From NCBI GenBank assembly GCA_937890245.1, contig CALACF010000315.1, positions 1 through 6,120 on the forward strand: a DNA stretch of 6,120 nucleotides. Reading direction: 5' to 3'. The notes under the pieces are model-generated. The model ran no database searches and was not told the origin of the DNA. It was given only the letters and a program-made list of their open reading frames with translations. Positions 1 to 5,234 of the stretch are shown piece after piece. Numbering within the stretch: position 1 is the stretch's first letter; each line of letters begins with the position of its first letter. The position numbers were made by a program, and so were the translations under genes. Source of the DNA: an uncultured Flavobacteriales bacterium. Its GTDB lineage: Bacteria; Bacteroidota; Bacteroidia; Flavobacteriales_D; Sanyastnellaceae.

Positions 1-1319
1 CCCCGCCTCAGCGGCTTTTTGTACAAGACCTTAAGCGTCTCACCATAGGTCAATTTTCGAACCGCCTCTCTGCTATTCTTCGCGGATTTTTCGTGAAAAG
101 AAGCACCCGCTTTTTTTGCCGACCTGTTCTCTGATTGGCTCCAGGTTTCAACGGGCTTGTCTTTTTCTTCGGGTGTGAGTTGGTGAGACACCTCAACCTC
201 TTCCGGGAACCCATTCAAGGGGATGGTGTAGTTCATCAAGCCCTCAATAGCGTCTTTCAACACCACCTCTTTCTCCGTGTACAACAAGATTGAACTTCCA
301 AGTCTCTCAGCTCTGCCGGTTCGCCCAATGCGGTGCAAATAGTTTTCCGGATAGAAAGGCGTGTCGAAATTAATCACCGTCGATATCTCCTCAACATCTA
401 GCCCCCTTGCGATCACGTCAGTAGCGATCAGTATTCTACAGGCTCCACTTGAAAAATCATCCATCGACCTCGTTCGGAAGCCCTGCTCCTTGCCTGCGTG
501 AATCAAAGCGGTCTCGGACTGAAAATCCAATGTCTCGAGCAGCCGGTCGGCATTGGCCTTTGTCGCCACAAAAATTAAAACCTTGTTGAACTGGTCCTTG
601 TCTTGCAGCAAGTGGTTCAACAGATTGACCTTTGAATAAAAGTTCGGGACGGCATAGCTTGACTGGCTTATGTTCTCCAAGGGCGTGCCACTGATTGCAA
701 TGACCTTCTTGACGGGGTTGGCCAGAAACGCATCTGTCAACGCATCCACATGGCTCGTCATGGTGGCTGAAAACAGAATGTTCTGCCGCTTGACAGGCAG
801 GTAGTCAAAGATGTTCTGAAGCTGCGTTTTATTGCCGAAATCGAGCATAATGTCAACTTCGTCAATCACGAGCTTCTTGATGGACTTGAGGCGCAAAACA
901 TTTGTAAGCGTCAGGTCATACAGTCGACGAGGCGTGCCGACAATGACATCTATACCTTCAGCAACGGCTCGCTTTTGCACACCCATGTTGTTGCTCCCTC
1001 CATAGACCCCTGCCACTCTCAAGGACATGTATGGCGTGAGCTGTTCGATTTGGCTTACGACCTGAATCACAAGCTCTCGGGTGGGCACTAGAATGAGCAC
1101 CCTGGGATTTGGTTGGTCAGAGAACTTTAAATCTTGCAGGATCGGAAGCAGGTAGGCAATCGTCTTTCCCGTTCCGGTTTGAGCAATTCCTACAAAGTCA
1201 AAACCGCCCCTGATTGGCGAGAATGCCTCTTCTTGAATCTGAGTGGATTTTTCATAGCCCAGATCATCCAGCGCGTTTTGCAGCTGATTTTTGATGCCAA
1301 AATCCCGGAAAGTCTGCAT
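1..1319 (-). CDS. DEAD-box ATP-dependent RNA helicase (RhlE/DeaD-like), 3' end outside the window
   Basis: I read this frame directly from the reverse complement: 439 codons from the ATG at 1319-1317 with no stop before the left edge, so the C-terminus is missing. The protein should unwind or remodel RNA (ribosome assembly, cold adaptation or decay) in the cytoplasm using ATP. The motifs occur in the usual order: F7 and Q29 of the Q motif, AQTGTGKT (46-53), PTREL (79-83), GG (107-108), TPRRL (129-133), DEVD (153-156), SAT (184-186), ATDVIARGLD (299-308) and HRIGRTGR (329-336). After about residue 380 the sequence becomes a Lys/Arg-rich tail, as in many RhlE/DeaD proteins. Oddities: motif II is DEVD, not DEAD, and motif Ib has Arg for the usual Gly. 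The gene looks AT-richer than mnmH and selD. No clear promoter was found. The family is certain; the subfamily is not. Confidence 0.95.
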   Translation of the reverse strand, partial: MQTFRDFGIKNQLQNALDDLGYEKSTQIQEEAFSPIRGGFDFVGIAQTGTGKTIAYLLPILQDLKFSDQPNPRVLILVPTRELVIQVVSQIEQLTPYMSLRVAGVYGGSNNMGVQKRAVAEGIDVIVGTPRRLYDLTLTNVLRLKSIKKLVIDEVDIMLDFGNKTQLQNIFDYLPVKRQNILFSATMTSHVDALTDAFLANPVKKVIAISGTPLENISQSSYAVPNFYSKVNLLNHLLQDKDQFNKVLIFVATKANADRLLETLDFQSETALIHAGKEQGFRTRSMDDFSSGACRILIATDVIARGLDVEEISTVINFDTPFYPENYLHRIGRTGRAERLGSSILLYTEKEVVLKDAIEGLMNYTIPLNGFPEEVEVSHQLTPEEKDKPVETWSQSENRSAKKAGASFHEKSAKNSREAVRKLTYGETLKVLYKKPLRR

Positions 1320-1415
1320 TGTGCAAAGTAATTGCGGAAATCATCGGCAGAATGCCTTTAAAGGACAATTTTAATGCGGCCTGCATTGCTGCCGCTTTCT
1401 ATTAGAGGTATCCTC

Positions 1416-1443
1416 TTGGTTGAGATTCTGCATAGTAAATTTG
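1416..1443 (+). promoter_or_regulatory. Bacteroidota-type promoter ahead of the GMC oxidoreductase relic
   Basis: TTG at 1416-1418, a 17-nt spacer, then TAAATTTG at 1436-1443, an exact match to the Bacteroidota -7 element TAnnTTTG. Transcription would start near 1450, about 20 nt before the ATG at 1469. A 6-bp inverted repeat (ATTCTG at 1425-1430, CAGAAT at 1446-1451) brackets the -7 element and could be an operator. The consensus is recalled from work on Flavobacterium and Bacteroides; use in this organism is inferred. Confidence 0.6.
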
Positions 1444-1468
1444 CTCAGAATATCTAAGCCTCGATTTT

Positions 1469-1750
1469 ATGGTATACGATTTTATTATTATCGGTGGCGG
1501 ATCAGCAGGTTCTGTGCTCACCAACCGTTTAAGTGAAGACCCTTCTAATATGTATTGGTCCCGTGTACGCCCTTGCGAAACGTATCGCTTTGGTGGAATT
1601 CAAAGGTCGATTGGGATCAACTCTGCGGGCTGTATTTGACGATGTCGTCGAAGATGAGAACAAGTTGCTTGATACCTGCGCATGTTTGACTATTTTTGCC
1701 GTCCGCAATCAACCACGTGCGGGTTCGACGCCTCGGTGTCGTCCGGTCAT
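1469..1750 (+). pseudogene. Decayed, frameshifted remnant of a GMC oxidoreductase (choline dehydrogenase-like)
   Basis: The ATG at 1469 opens with MVYDFIIIGGGSAGSVL and continues to LSEDPSN. This is the FAD-binding Rossmann start of GMC-family flavoproteins, with GGGSAGS as the dinucleotide-binding loop. After about 27 residues the similarity stops, and the frame closes at a TGA at 1637-1639. Weaker echoes continue in other frames in the family's order: TLLICIGP (frame 3, from about 1536) recalls the VLLLEAGP strand; NSKVDWD (frame 1, 1597-1617) recalls the NPKVDW segment; FDASV..SGH (frame 2, 1724-1750) recalls the C-terminal DASVMP..SG motif. An intact GMC enzyme has about 500-550 residues, so most of the middle would be deleted. 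The N-terminal match is strong, the middle moderate, and the C-terminal speculative. The right boundary is therefore uncertain. No active oxidoreductase is expected. Confidence 0.72.
1669..1698 (+). promoter_or_regulatory. Candidate promoter for tRNA-Ser, inside the GMC relic
   Basis: TTG at 1669-1671, a 19-nt spacer, then TATTTTTG at 1691-1698, a perfect TAnnTTTG -7 element. The predicted start near 1705 gives a leader of about 60 nt before the mature tRNA 5' end at 1764. It is the best promoter candidate upstream of the tRNA and lies within what appears to be pseudogene sequence. Confidence 0.5.
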
Positions 1751-1763
1751 TTAGGCCAATTTA

Positions 1764-1847
1764 GGAGAGGTGGCAGAGTGGTAATGCAACAGCCTGCTAA
1801 GCTGTGACCGATTTATCGGTCCCCGAGTTCGAATCCCGGTCTCTCCG
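1764..1847 (+). tRNA. tRNA-Ser, anticodon GCU
   Basis: This is a class II tRNA of 84 nt that decodes AGC and AGU. The acceptor stem GGAGAGG (1764-1770) pairs with TCTCTCC (1840-1846), with one G-U pair. The D stem is GCA/TGC. The anticodon stem ACAGC/GCTGT encloses the loop CTGCTAA, placing the anticodon GCT at 1796-1798. A long variable arm follows (GACCGAT/ATCGGTC, from 1806), which is diagnostic for serine here. The T loop is TTCGAAT, with one A-C mismatch in the T stem. Discriminator G73 (1847) fits serine identity. The CCA end is not encoded (GCAA follows), so it must be added after transcription. Confidence 0.96.
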
Positions 1848-1858
1848 CAAAGTGAAAG

Positions 1859-1885
1859 AAAACGCCCGCATCAGCGGGCGTTTTT
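1859..1885 (+). terminator. Rho-independent terminator of tRNA-Ser
   Basis: AACGCCCGC (1861-1869) pairs perfectly with GCGGGCGTT (1874-1882) around an ATCA loop. Upstream A residues extend the pairing, and a run of five T (1881-1885) follows. It lies 11 nt past the tRNA 3' end, so tRNA-Ser is probably a single-gene transcript. Confidence 0.88.
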
Positions 1886-2022
1886 GCGTTCCGGCGCCTA
1901 GCGCCTGTCGCATCGACGTCCGACGCCTGCCGCTTGGACCCATGGCAAGAGATAGGAGCCTGGTTGGCAGTCTCGATAAACCGCCCGGCAAAAATCCCGA
2001 TAGAACAAGCGGCGTTTAGGTA

Positions 2023-2052
2023 TTGCTTCGTGAAGATGATTGACTATCTTCG
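2023..2052 (+). promoter_or_regulatory. Candidate promoter for tRNA-Pro
   Basis: TTG at 2023-2025, a 19-nt spacer, then TATCTTCG at 2045-2052 (7 of 8 positions of TAnnTTTG). The spacer length equals that of the tRNA-Ser candidate. The predicted start near 2059 is about 34 nt before the tRNA. A hairpin (2029-2037 with 2046-2054, one G-U pair) overlaps the -7 element. The preceding stretch 1886-2022 shows no gene that I can support. Confidence 0.4.
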
Positions 2053-2092
2053 CGCCCCTTCTTCAGGGTGGCCTTTGGGTCGAATTGAAGAT

Positions 2093-2167
2093 CGGGGCGT
2101 GGCCCAGTTCGGTTAAGGCGCCTGTTTTGGGAACAGGAGACCGCAGGTTCGAATCCTGCCGCCCCGA
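2093..2167 (+). tRNA. tRNA-Pro, anticodon UGG
   Basis: This is a 75-nt class I tRNA that decodes CCA and probably other CCN codons. The acceptor stem CGGGGCG (2093-2099) pairs perfectly with CGCCCCG (2160-2166), followed by discriminator A (2167). The D stem GCC/GGC encloses a loop with the conserved GG. The anticodon stem CCTGT/ACAGG encloses TTTGGGA, with anticodon TGG at 2128-2130. The T stem GCAGG/CCTGC encloses TTCGAAT. The CCA end is not encoded, as for the tRNA-Ser upstream. Confidence 0.97.
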
Positions 2168-2170
2168 CAA

Positions 2171-2206
2171 GAAGCCGCTTCACTCAGGTGAGGCGGCTTT
2201 TTGTTT
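2171..2206 (+). terminator. Rho-independent terminator of tRNA-Pro
   Basis: AAGCCGCTTCAC (2172-2183) pairs with GTGAGGCGGCTT (2188-2199), a 12-bp stem with one G-U pair and a TCAG loop. A T-rich tail follows (2198-2206). It starts a few bases after the tRNA and separates it from the response regulator gene. Confidence 0.88.
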
Positions 2207-2301
2207 GCCCTCAACTTGGCCTCAAGGCAAAGTCAGTCGGCAAGATTTATTTTACATAACGTGAAACTTTTGATTATACGGAGACGTAGAGAAGGGTAGC
2301 A

Positions 2302-2697
2302 ATGTTCTCCTCACAATCACTCTTCCGCGTTTTGGTCCTCGACGATGAACCCATGGTGCTCGCGCTCCTCGGTCATCTTTTTGTCAGCATGGGCTGCGCG
2401 GTTGAGTTGGTTGAGGGTGGGGGTGAAGCCCTCGGATACGTACGTGACCAGCCATGGAACTTGGTCGTTTTAGACCAGCAAGTCCCCCATGTGCAGGGTG
2501 GAGATCCGGTGCCGCGCGTTCAAGCTGCTGCCGAATCCCGCGGCGTTCCGGTGTGGGCCTGTACCTCACTTTGCAACACCCTGGAATGGGACGCACTGCG
2601 GGCACAGGGCTACCGCCACATTCTTGCCAAGCCTGTTTCGCCCGATGCGGTGCGCAGTGGCTTGCGCTCTTTTGGACAACAGGCGACTATGAATTGA
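2302..2697 (+). CDS. Single-domain response regulator (CheY-like receiver protein)
   Basis: A 131-residue protein consisting of one receiver (REC) domain and no output domain. It would be phosphorylated by a histidine kinase and act through protein contacts in the cytoplasm. Key residues are visible: the acidic pocket D14-D15-E16 in VLVLDDEP, phospho-acceptor D58 in LVVLDQQVP, switch T88 in WACTS, and invariant K110 in AKP. The usual aromatic switch residue three positions before the lysine is Ile107, so output signalling may differ from CheY. The ATG at 2302 is preceded by AAGG (2292-2295) at a suitable spacing, and strand 1 of the domain starts about eight residues in. It is an orphan: no kinase gene lies nearby. 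No terminator separates it from mnmH, so readthrough into mnmH is possible. Partner and output are unknown. Confidence 0.88.
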   Translation: MFSSQSLFRVLVLDDEPMVLALLGHLFVSMGCAVELVEGGGEALGYVRDQPWNLVVLDQQVPHVQGGDPVPRVQAAAESRGVPVWACTSLCNTLEWDALRAQGYRHILAKPVSPDAVRSGLRSFGQQATMN

Positions 2698-2732
2698 ACT
2701 ATAAAGACTGATCACCCCTAACAACCTCTACG

Positions 2733-2894
2733 ATGGATATTTTCAACTTCGGCTTTAACTTTTACCTGGCTCTTGGAACAATGTGGGCCGCATTTTGGAC
2801 GGTCCGCGGCGCAGCTTCTGGCGCCCGTCTTGTCTACCTTCGCACGCATGGGAATTCCGGAGCGACGCATCGAGGTGGACGCGTTTCTCGCTGA
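2733..2894 (+). CDS. Possible 53-residue small membrane-type protein, unrecognised
   Basis: The ATG at 2733 opens a frame of 53 codons ending at the TGA at 2892-2894. The first half is rich in Phe, Leu, Ala and Trp (FGFNFYLALGTMWAAFW), compatible with one short membrane segment. The second half is Arg-rich and reads like a basic cytoplasmic tail. The ORF fills the gap between the response regulator and mnmH and overlaps the mnmH start by 47 nt in another frame. There is no clear ribosome binding site and no family that I recognise. The region shared with mnmH weakens the case, because its C-terminal half may be only a shadow of mnmH coding sequence. It could instead be a leader ORF coupling translation to mnmH, or chance. 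Confidence 0.22.
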   Translation: MDIFNFGFNFYLALGTMWAAFWTVRGAASGARLVYLRTHGNSGATHRGGRVSR

Positions 2895-3939
2895 GGCGAG
2901 TGCACGCATTGTTTTGGATGCCCGAAGTCCCGGGGAGTTTGCTGAAGCACACTTCCCCGGGGCTTTGTCATTTCCGCTATTCGACGATGCGGAGCGAGCT
3001 GAGGTGGGGACGCTGTACAAGCAGGTGGGCCGGAATTCGGCGGTGGAGCGCGGGCTTGAGCTGATCGGGCCGAAGATGGCGGACTTTGTTCGGCGGGGTC
3101 GTGAGATTTTTGAAGGCCAATCCAAGCGCAAGCCCCTCCTCATTTATTGCTGGCGAGGTGGCATGCGAAGCGGCTCGCTTTCATGGCTCTTGCGAACGGC
3201 AGGGATTCCGGTGGTGGTGCTCGAAGGGGGGTACAAAGCTTACAAGGCGGGGCTGAGCGAGCAAATGGGGCGGAAGTGGTCGCTTATCAGGATCGGGGGA
3301 TACACGGGTTCAGGCAAGACCGAGACCCTGCTGGAACTGGGGAGACAGGGCCGGCAAATTGTGGACTTGGAGGGCATGGCCCGGCACTTTGGTTCGGCGT
3401 TCGGGAACTTGGAGGGGCACGCGCAGCCGTCGAGCGAGCATTTTAGAAACTTGCTCGACGAGCGGCTGCGCGCCCTCGATCCATCGCGTCCGATCTGGGT
3501 CGAGAACGAGAGCCGCAAGATCGGCACAGTGCATCTGCCCGAAGAATTTTACCAGCGCATGATCGCCAGCCCGACGTTGGAGATGGTCCGCACATTGGAT
3601 GACCGCGTAGAGCATTTGGTGCGGATGTACAGCGCGTTTTCGCCGGAGCTATTGAAGAAGGGCTTCGTGGGCATCGGCCAACGACTTGGCGAGTTGCACG
3701 GAAAGGGCGGGCTCGAAAAGGCTTGTGAAGCTGTGGATGCTGGCCAGCTCGATGTGGCGGCGCGCATGGCATTGGCATGGTACGACCCAACGTATCAGCA
3801 CGGGTTGGACAAGAGGGCGGAAGCCGAGCGGCGTATTTCTGTGGATTGTGAGGGCGTGGGTTTTGAGGACTGCGCGTTGAGGTTGATAAGCACGGCAGAA
3901 GGCTATGCTTTTGGGGAGCTCATGGCTGCGGCCAAATAA
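2848..3939 (+). CDS. mnmH: tRNA 2-selenouridine synthase (MnmH/SelU/YbbB)
   Basis: It replaces sulfur by selenium in 2-thiouridine at wobble position 34 of tRNAs such as Lys, Glu and Gln, through a geranylated intermediate and with selenophosphate as donor. The 363 residues from this ATG match the roughly 364 of E. coli YbbB. An N-terminal rhodanese domain (about 5-130) has LDARSP at 23-28 and the catalytic-type Cys101 in YCWRGGMRS. A P-loop domain follows, with Walker A GYTGSGKT (151-158), then VDLEGMARHFGSAFG (172-186) and YDPTYQ near 312. The frame stays open back to a TTG at 2773, but the extra 25 residues do not resemble the family, so the first ATG is preferred. It has no evident Shine-Dalgarno sequence, as is common in Bacteroidota. 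The stop lies 10 nt before selD, its selenophosphate supplier, so the two are surely co-transcribed. Confidence 0.95.
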   Translation: MGIPERRIEVDAFLAEASARIVLDARSPGEFAEAHFPGALSFPLFDDAERAEVGTLYKQVGRNSAVERGLELIGPKMADFVRRGREIFEGQSKRKPLLIYCWRGGMRSGSLSWLLRTAGIPVVVLEGGYKAYKAGLSEQMGRKWSLIRIGGYTGSGKTETLLELGRQGRQIVDLEGMARHFGSAFGNLEGHAQPSSEHFRNLLDERLRALDPSRPIWVENESRKIGTVHLPEEFYQRMIASPTLEMVRTLDDRVEHLVRMYSAFSPELLKKGFVGIGQRLGELHGKGGLEKACEAVDAGQLDVAARMALAWYDPTYQHGLDKRAEAERRISVDCEGVGFEDCALRLISTAEGYAFGELMAAAK

Positions 3940-3942
3940 GGA
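3938..3942 (+). promoter_or_regulatory. Shine-Dalgarno-like site that sets the selD start
   Basis: AAGGA at 3938-3942 overlaps the mnmH stop codon and lies 7 nt before the ATG at 3950. This favours that ATG over the in-frame upstream start at 3905, which lies inside mnmH. The arrangement suits translational coupling. Confidence 0.5.
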
Positions 3943-3949
3943 CACGAAG

Positions 3950-5008
3950 ATGAAAGAGACGATTCGATTGACACAGTTCAGCCACGGCGCTGGCTGCGGA
4001 TGCAAGATTGCGCCCGCTGTGCTGGACGATATTTTGAGCGGGCTGAAGCCGCAGCAGGCCGATCCTGCGCTTATTGTGGGGCATGGGTCGCGAGATGATG
4101 CGGCGGTGTACGACCTGGGCGACGGCACAGCCGTGATTTCGACGACGGACTTTTTTATGCCGATTGTCGACGATCCGCGAACTTTTGGACGGATTGCCGC
4201 AGCGAACGCCATCAGTGATGTGTACGCGATGGGAGGCACGCCGATGATGGCGATCGCGATTCTGGGGTGGCCCATTGACAAGCTGTCGGCCGAGGTGGCG
4301 GGCCAGGTTTTGGAGGGCGGCCGTTCGATTTGTGAGGAGGCCGGGATTCCACTGGCTGGGGGGCATTCGATTGATTCACCCGAACCGATTTTCGGGCTCG
4401 CGGTGACGGGCCGGGTTCGCCTCGATCAGCTGAAGCGAAACAAAGGCGCCGCCGCAGGCGACCTTCTCTTTTTGACGAAACCGTTGGGTGTGGGCATGAT
4501 TTCGACGGCCCAGAAAATGGGCGTTGTGCAGGCCAATCATCTAGCGGCCGCCGTCGATTCTATGCAGCAGCTGAACAAAATGGGTGCAAGTTTGGCCACC
4601 ATTGATGGCGTGAACGCCATGACAGATGTGACTGGTTTTGGGCTAGCGGGCCATGGACTGGAGATGGCGCGGGCTGCGGGTGTGCGGCTTCTGATCGAAG
4701 CGGGGACATTGCCGCTGATTCACGCAGCGGCCTTGAAGGATTACCACGCCCAAGGAGCTGTTCCGGGTGGAACGCGCCGGAACATGGCCTCGTATGGCAG
4801 TGAAGTACAGTGGGGATCAGCGGATCACTTTACGCGCGACATCTTGTGCGATCCGCAAACTTCAGGCGGGTTGTTGCTGTCAGTTCGCCCTGATGCGGTC
4901 GCAGAAGTGGAGGCCTTTTTGAAGCGGGAAAATGCCCCGGCAGGTTTCATTGGAAGGGTGGAGCGGTCTTCCGATTCGATGGCGCCGGGCCTGGAGATAT
5001 TGGCCTAA
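3950..5008 (+). CDS. selD: Selenide, water dikinase (selenophosphate synthetase), Cys-type
   Basis: It makes selenophosphate from selenide and ATP, releasing AMP and phosphate; the product feeds MnmH and, where present, selenocysteine synthesis. The 352 residues from the ATG at 3950 compare with 347 in E. coli, and motifs align along the whole length: SHGAGCGCKI (11-20), RDDAAVYDLG (48-57), STTDFFMPIVD (64-74), NAISDVYAMGG (86-96), LAGGHSID (135-142), TDVTGFGLAGH and LCDPQTSGGLL. Cys16 (TGC at 3995-3997) and Lys19 correspond to the E. coli catalytic Cys17 and Lys20. The position often filled by selenocysteine is therefore Cys here, and no in-frame TGA is read through. The domain pattern is AIRS-type (ATP-binding N half, AIRS_C C half). 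The gene follows mnmH in a two-gene operon. The end shows a near-repeat of the stop region with two further in-frame stops. Confidence 0.97.
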   Translation: MKETIRLTQFSHGAGCGCKIAPAVLDDILSGLKPQQADPALIVGHGSRDDAAVYDLGDGTAVISTTDFFMPIVDDPRTFGRIAAANAISDVYAMGGTPMMAIAILGWPIDKLSAEVAGQVLEGGRSICEEAGIPLAGGHSIDSPEPIFGLAVTGRVRLDQLKRNKGAAAGDLLFLTKPLGVGMISTAQKMGVVQANHLAAAVDSMQQLNKMGASLATIDGVNAMTDVTGFGLAGHGLEMARAAGVRLLIEAGTLPLIHAAALKDYHAQGAVPGGTRRNMASYGSEVQWGSADHFTRDILCDPQTSGGLLLSVRPDAVAEVEAFLKRENAPAGFIGRVERSSDSMAPGLEILA

Positions 5009-5023
5009 TCACTGGCCTAATAA
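5000..5023 (+). repeat. 12-nt near-tandem repeat spanning the selD stop codon
   Basis: TTGGCCTAATCA (5000-5011) is followed directly by CTGGCCTAATAA (5012-5023), identical at 10 of 12 positions including nine in a row. Both units are in the selD frame: the first ends in Leu-Ala-stop, the second reads Ser-Leu-Ala-stop-stop after a readthrough. It probably arose by slippage and supplies backup stop codons. Confidence 0.7.
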
Positions 5024-5028
5024 AGCGG

Positions 5029-5063
5029 AAAAAAAAGACCCACCCCGTGACGAGCGGGGCGGG
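5029..5063 (-). terminator. Rho-independent terminator of maf (minus strand)
   Basis: Read on the minus strand, CCCGCCCCG pairs with CGGGGTGGG (nine pairs, one G-U) around a 7-nt loop, followed by TC and a run of eight T. On the plus strand the G-U becomes an A-C mismatch and no T run follows, so the signal works for maf but not well for selD. It lies about 170 nt past the maf stop, giving maf a long 3' untranslated region. Confidence 0.82.
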
Positions 5064-5070
5064 ACCAGAT

Positions 5071-5112
5071 TGACGACAGGAAAAAACCCCCGATCCCCGA
5101 TTGCCGTCGTCA
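5071..5112 (-). repeat. Inverted repeat with large loop in the maf 3' untranslated region
   Basis: TGACGAC (5071-5077) is the exact reverse complement of GTCGTCA (5106-5112). A GG/CC pair inside a bulged A extends the stem to nine pairs. The 23-nt loop holds a six-A tract and two copies of CCCCGAT. Both strands could fold; the role is unknown. It may protect the RNA 3' end or assist termination at the adjacent hairpin. Confidence 0.4.
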
Positions 5113-5177
5113 TGCGTTCGAGAGGGTTGCCTGTTGGTGGTCGTTGATAGCGCACCGTCCACCCAAGCGATGACAAC

Positions 5178-5224
5178 TTAGGGCGAATCCTGTCGTAATC
5201 GGTAAACTAGGCGCCCTAATTACC
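5178..5224. repeat. Inverted repeat and nested hairpin just past the maf stop codon
   Basis: TTAGGGCG (5178-5185) is an exact inverted copy of CGCCCTAA (5212-5219), 26 nt apart. The right arm also takes part in a competing hairpin: GGTAA/TTACC (5201-5205, 5220-5224) enclosing TAGG/CCTA (5208-5211, 5215-5218). The two folds exclude each other. There is no T run, so neither is a standard terminator. The rest of 5113-5177 shows nothing that I can support. Confidence 0.35.
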
Positions 5225-5234
5225 AAGGATGCAG

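Noticed and set aside
1324..1373. Minus-strand -7-like elements (TTACTTTG, TAAAATTG) and palindrome CCTTTAAAGG for the helicase
   Set aside because: Neither element has a TTG at 17-23 nt, and the first lies only four bases before the ATG; the palindrome alone is too short to call.
1533..1754. 73-codon frame starting with GTG
   Set aside because: It overlaps the GMC relic; part of it recalls a shifted segment of that family, and no independent protein is recognisable.
1893..1905. GGCGC-CTA-GCGCC hairpin after the tRNA-Ser terminator
   Set aside because: A five-pair stem without T run in GC-rich spacer is likely chance.
1764..2167. Idea that the local tRNAs are the MnmH substrates
   Set aside because: MnmH acts on tRNAs with 2-thiouridine at position 34 (Lys, Glu, Gln); tRNA-Ser(GCU) and tRNA-Pro(UGG) are not known substrates.
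1797..2264. Several short frames on both strands across the tRNAs and terminators
   Set aside because: They run through clear tRNA genes and hairpins and show no protein-like pattern.
2251..2280. Sigma-70-like promoter (TTTACA, 18 nt, TATACG) before the response regulator
   Set aside because: It resembles the E. coli consensus only partly, and the organism looks like Bacteroidota, where another pattern is used. AACTTTTG at 2265-2272 is 7/8 of TAnnTTTG but has no TTG at the right distance.
3995..4003. Possible selenocysteine codon in SelD
   Set aside because: The active-site codons are TGC, GGA and TGC; no TGA is present, so it is a plain Cys enzyme.
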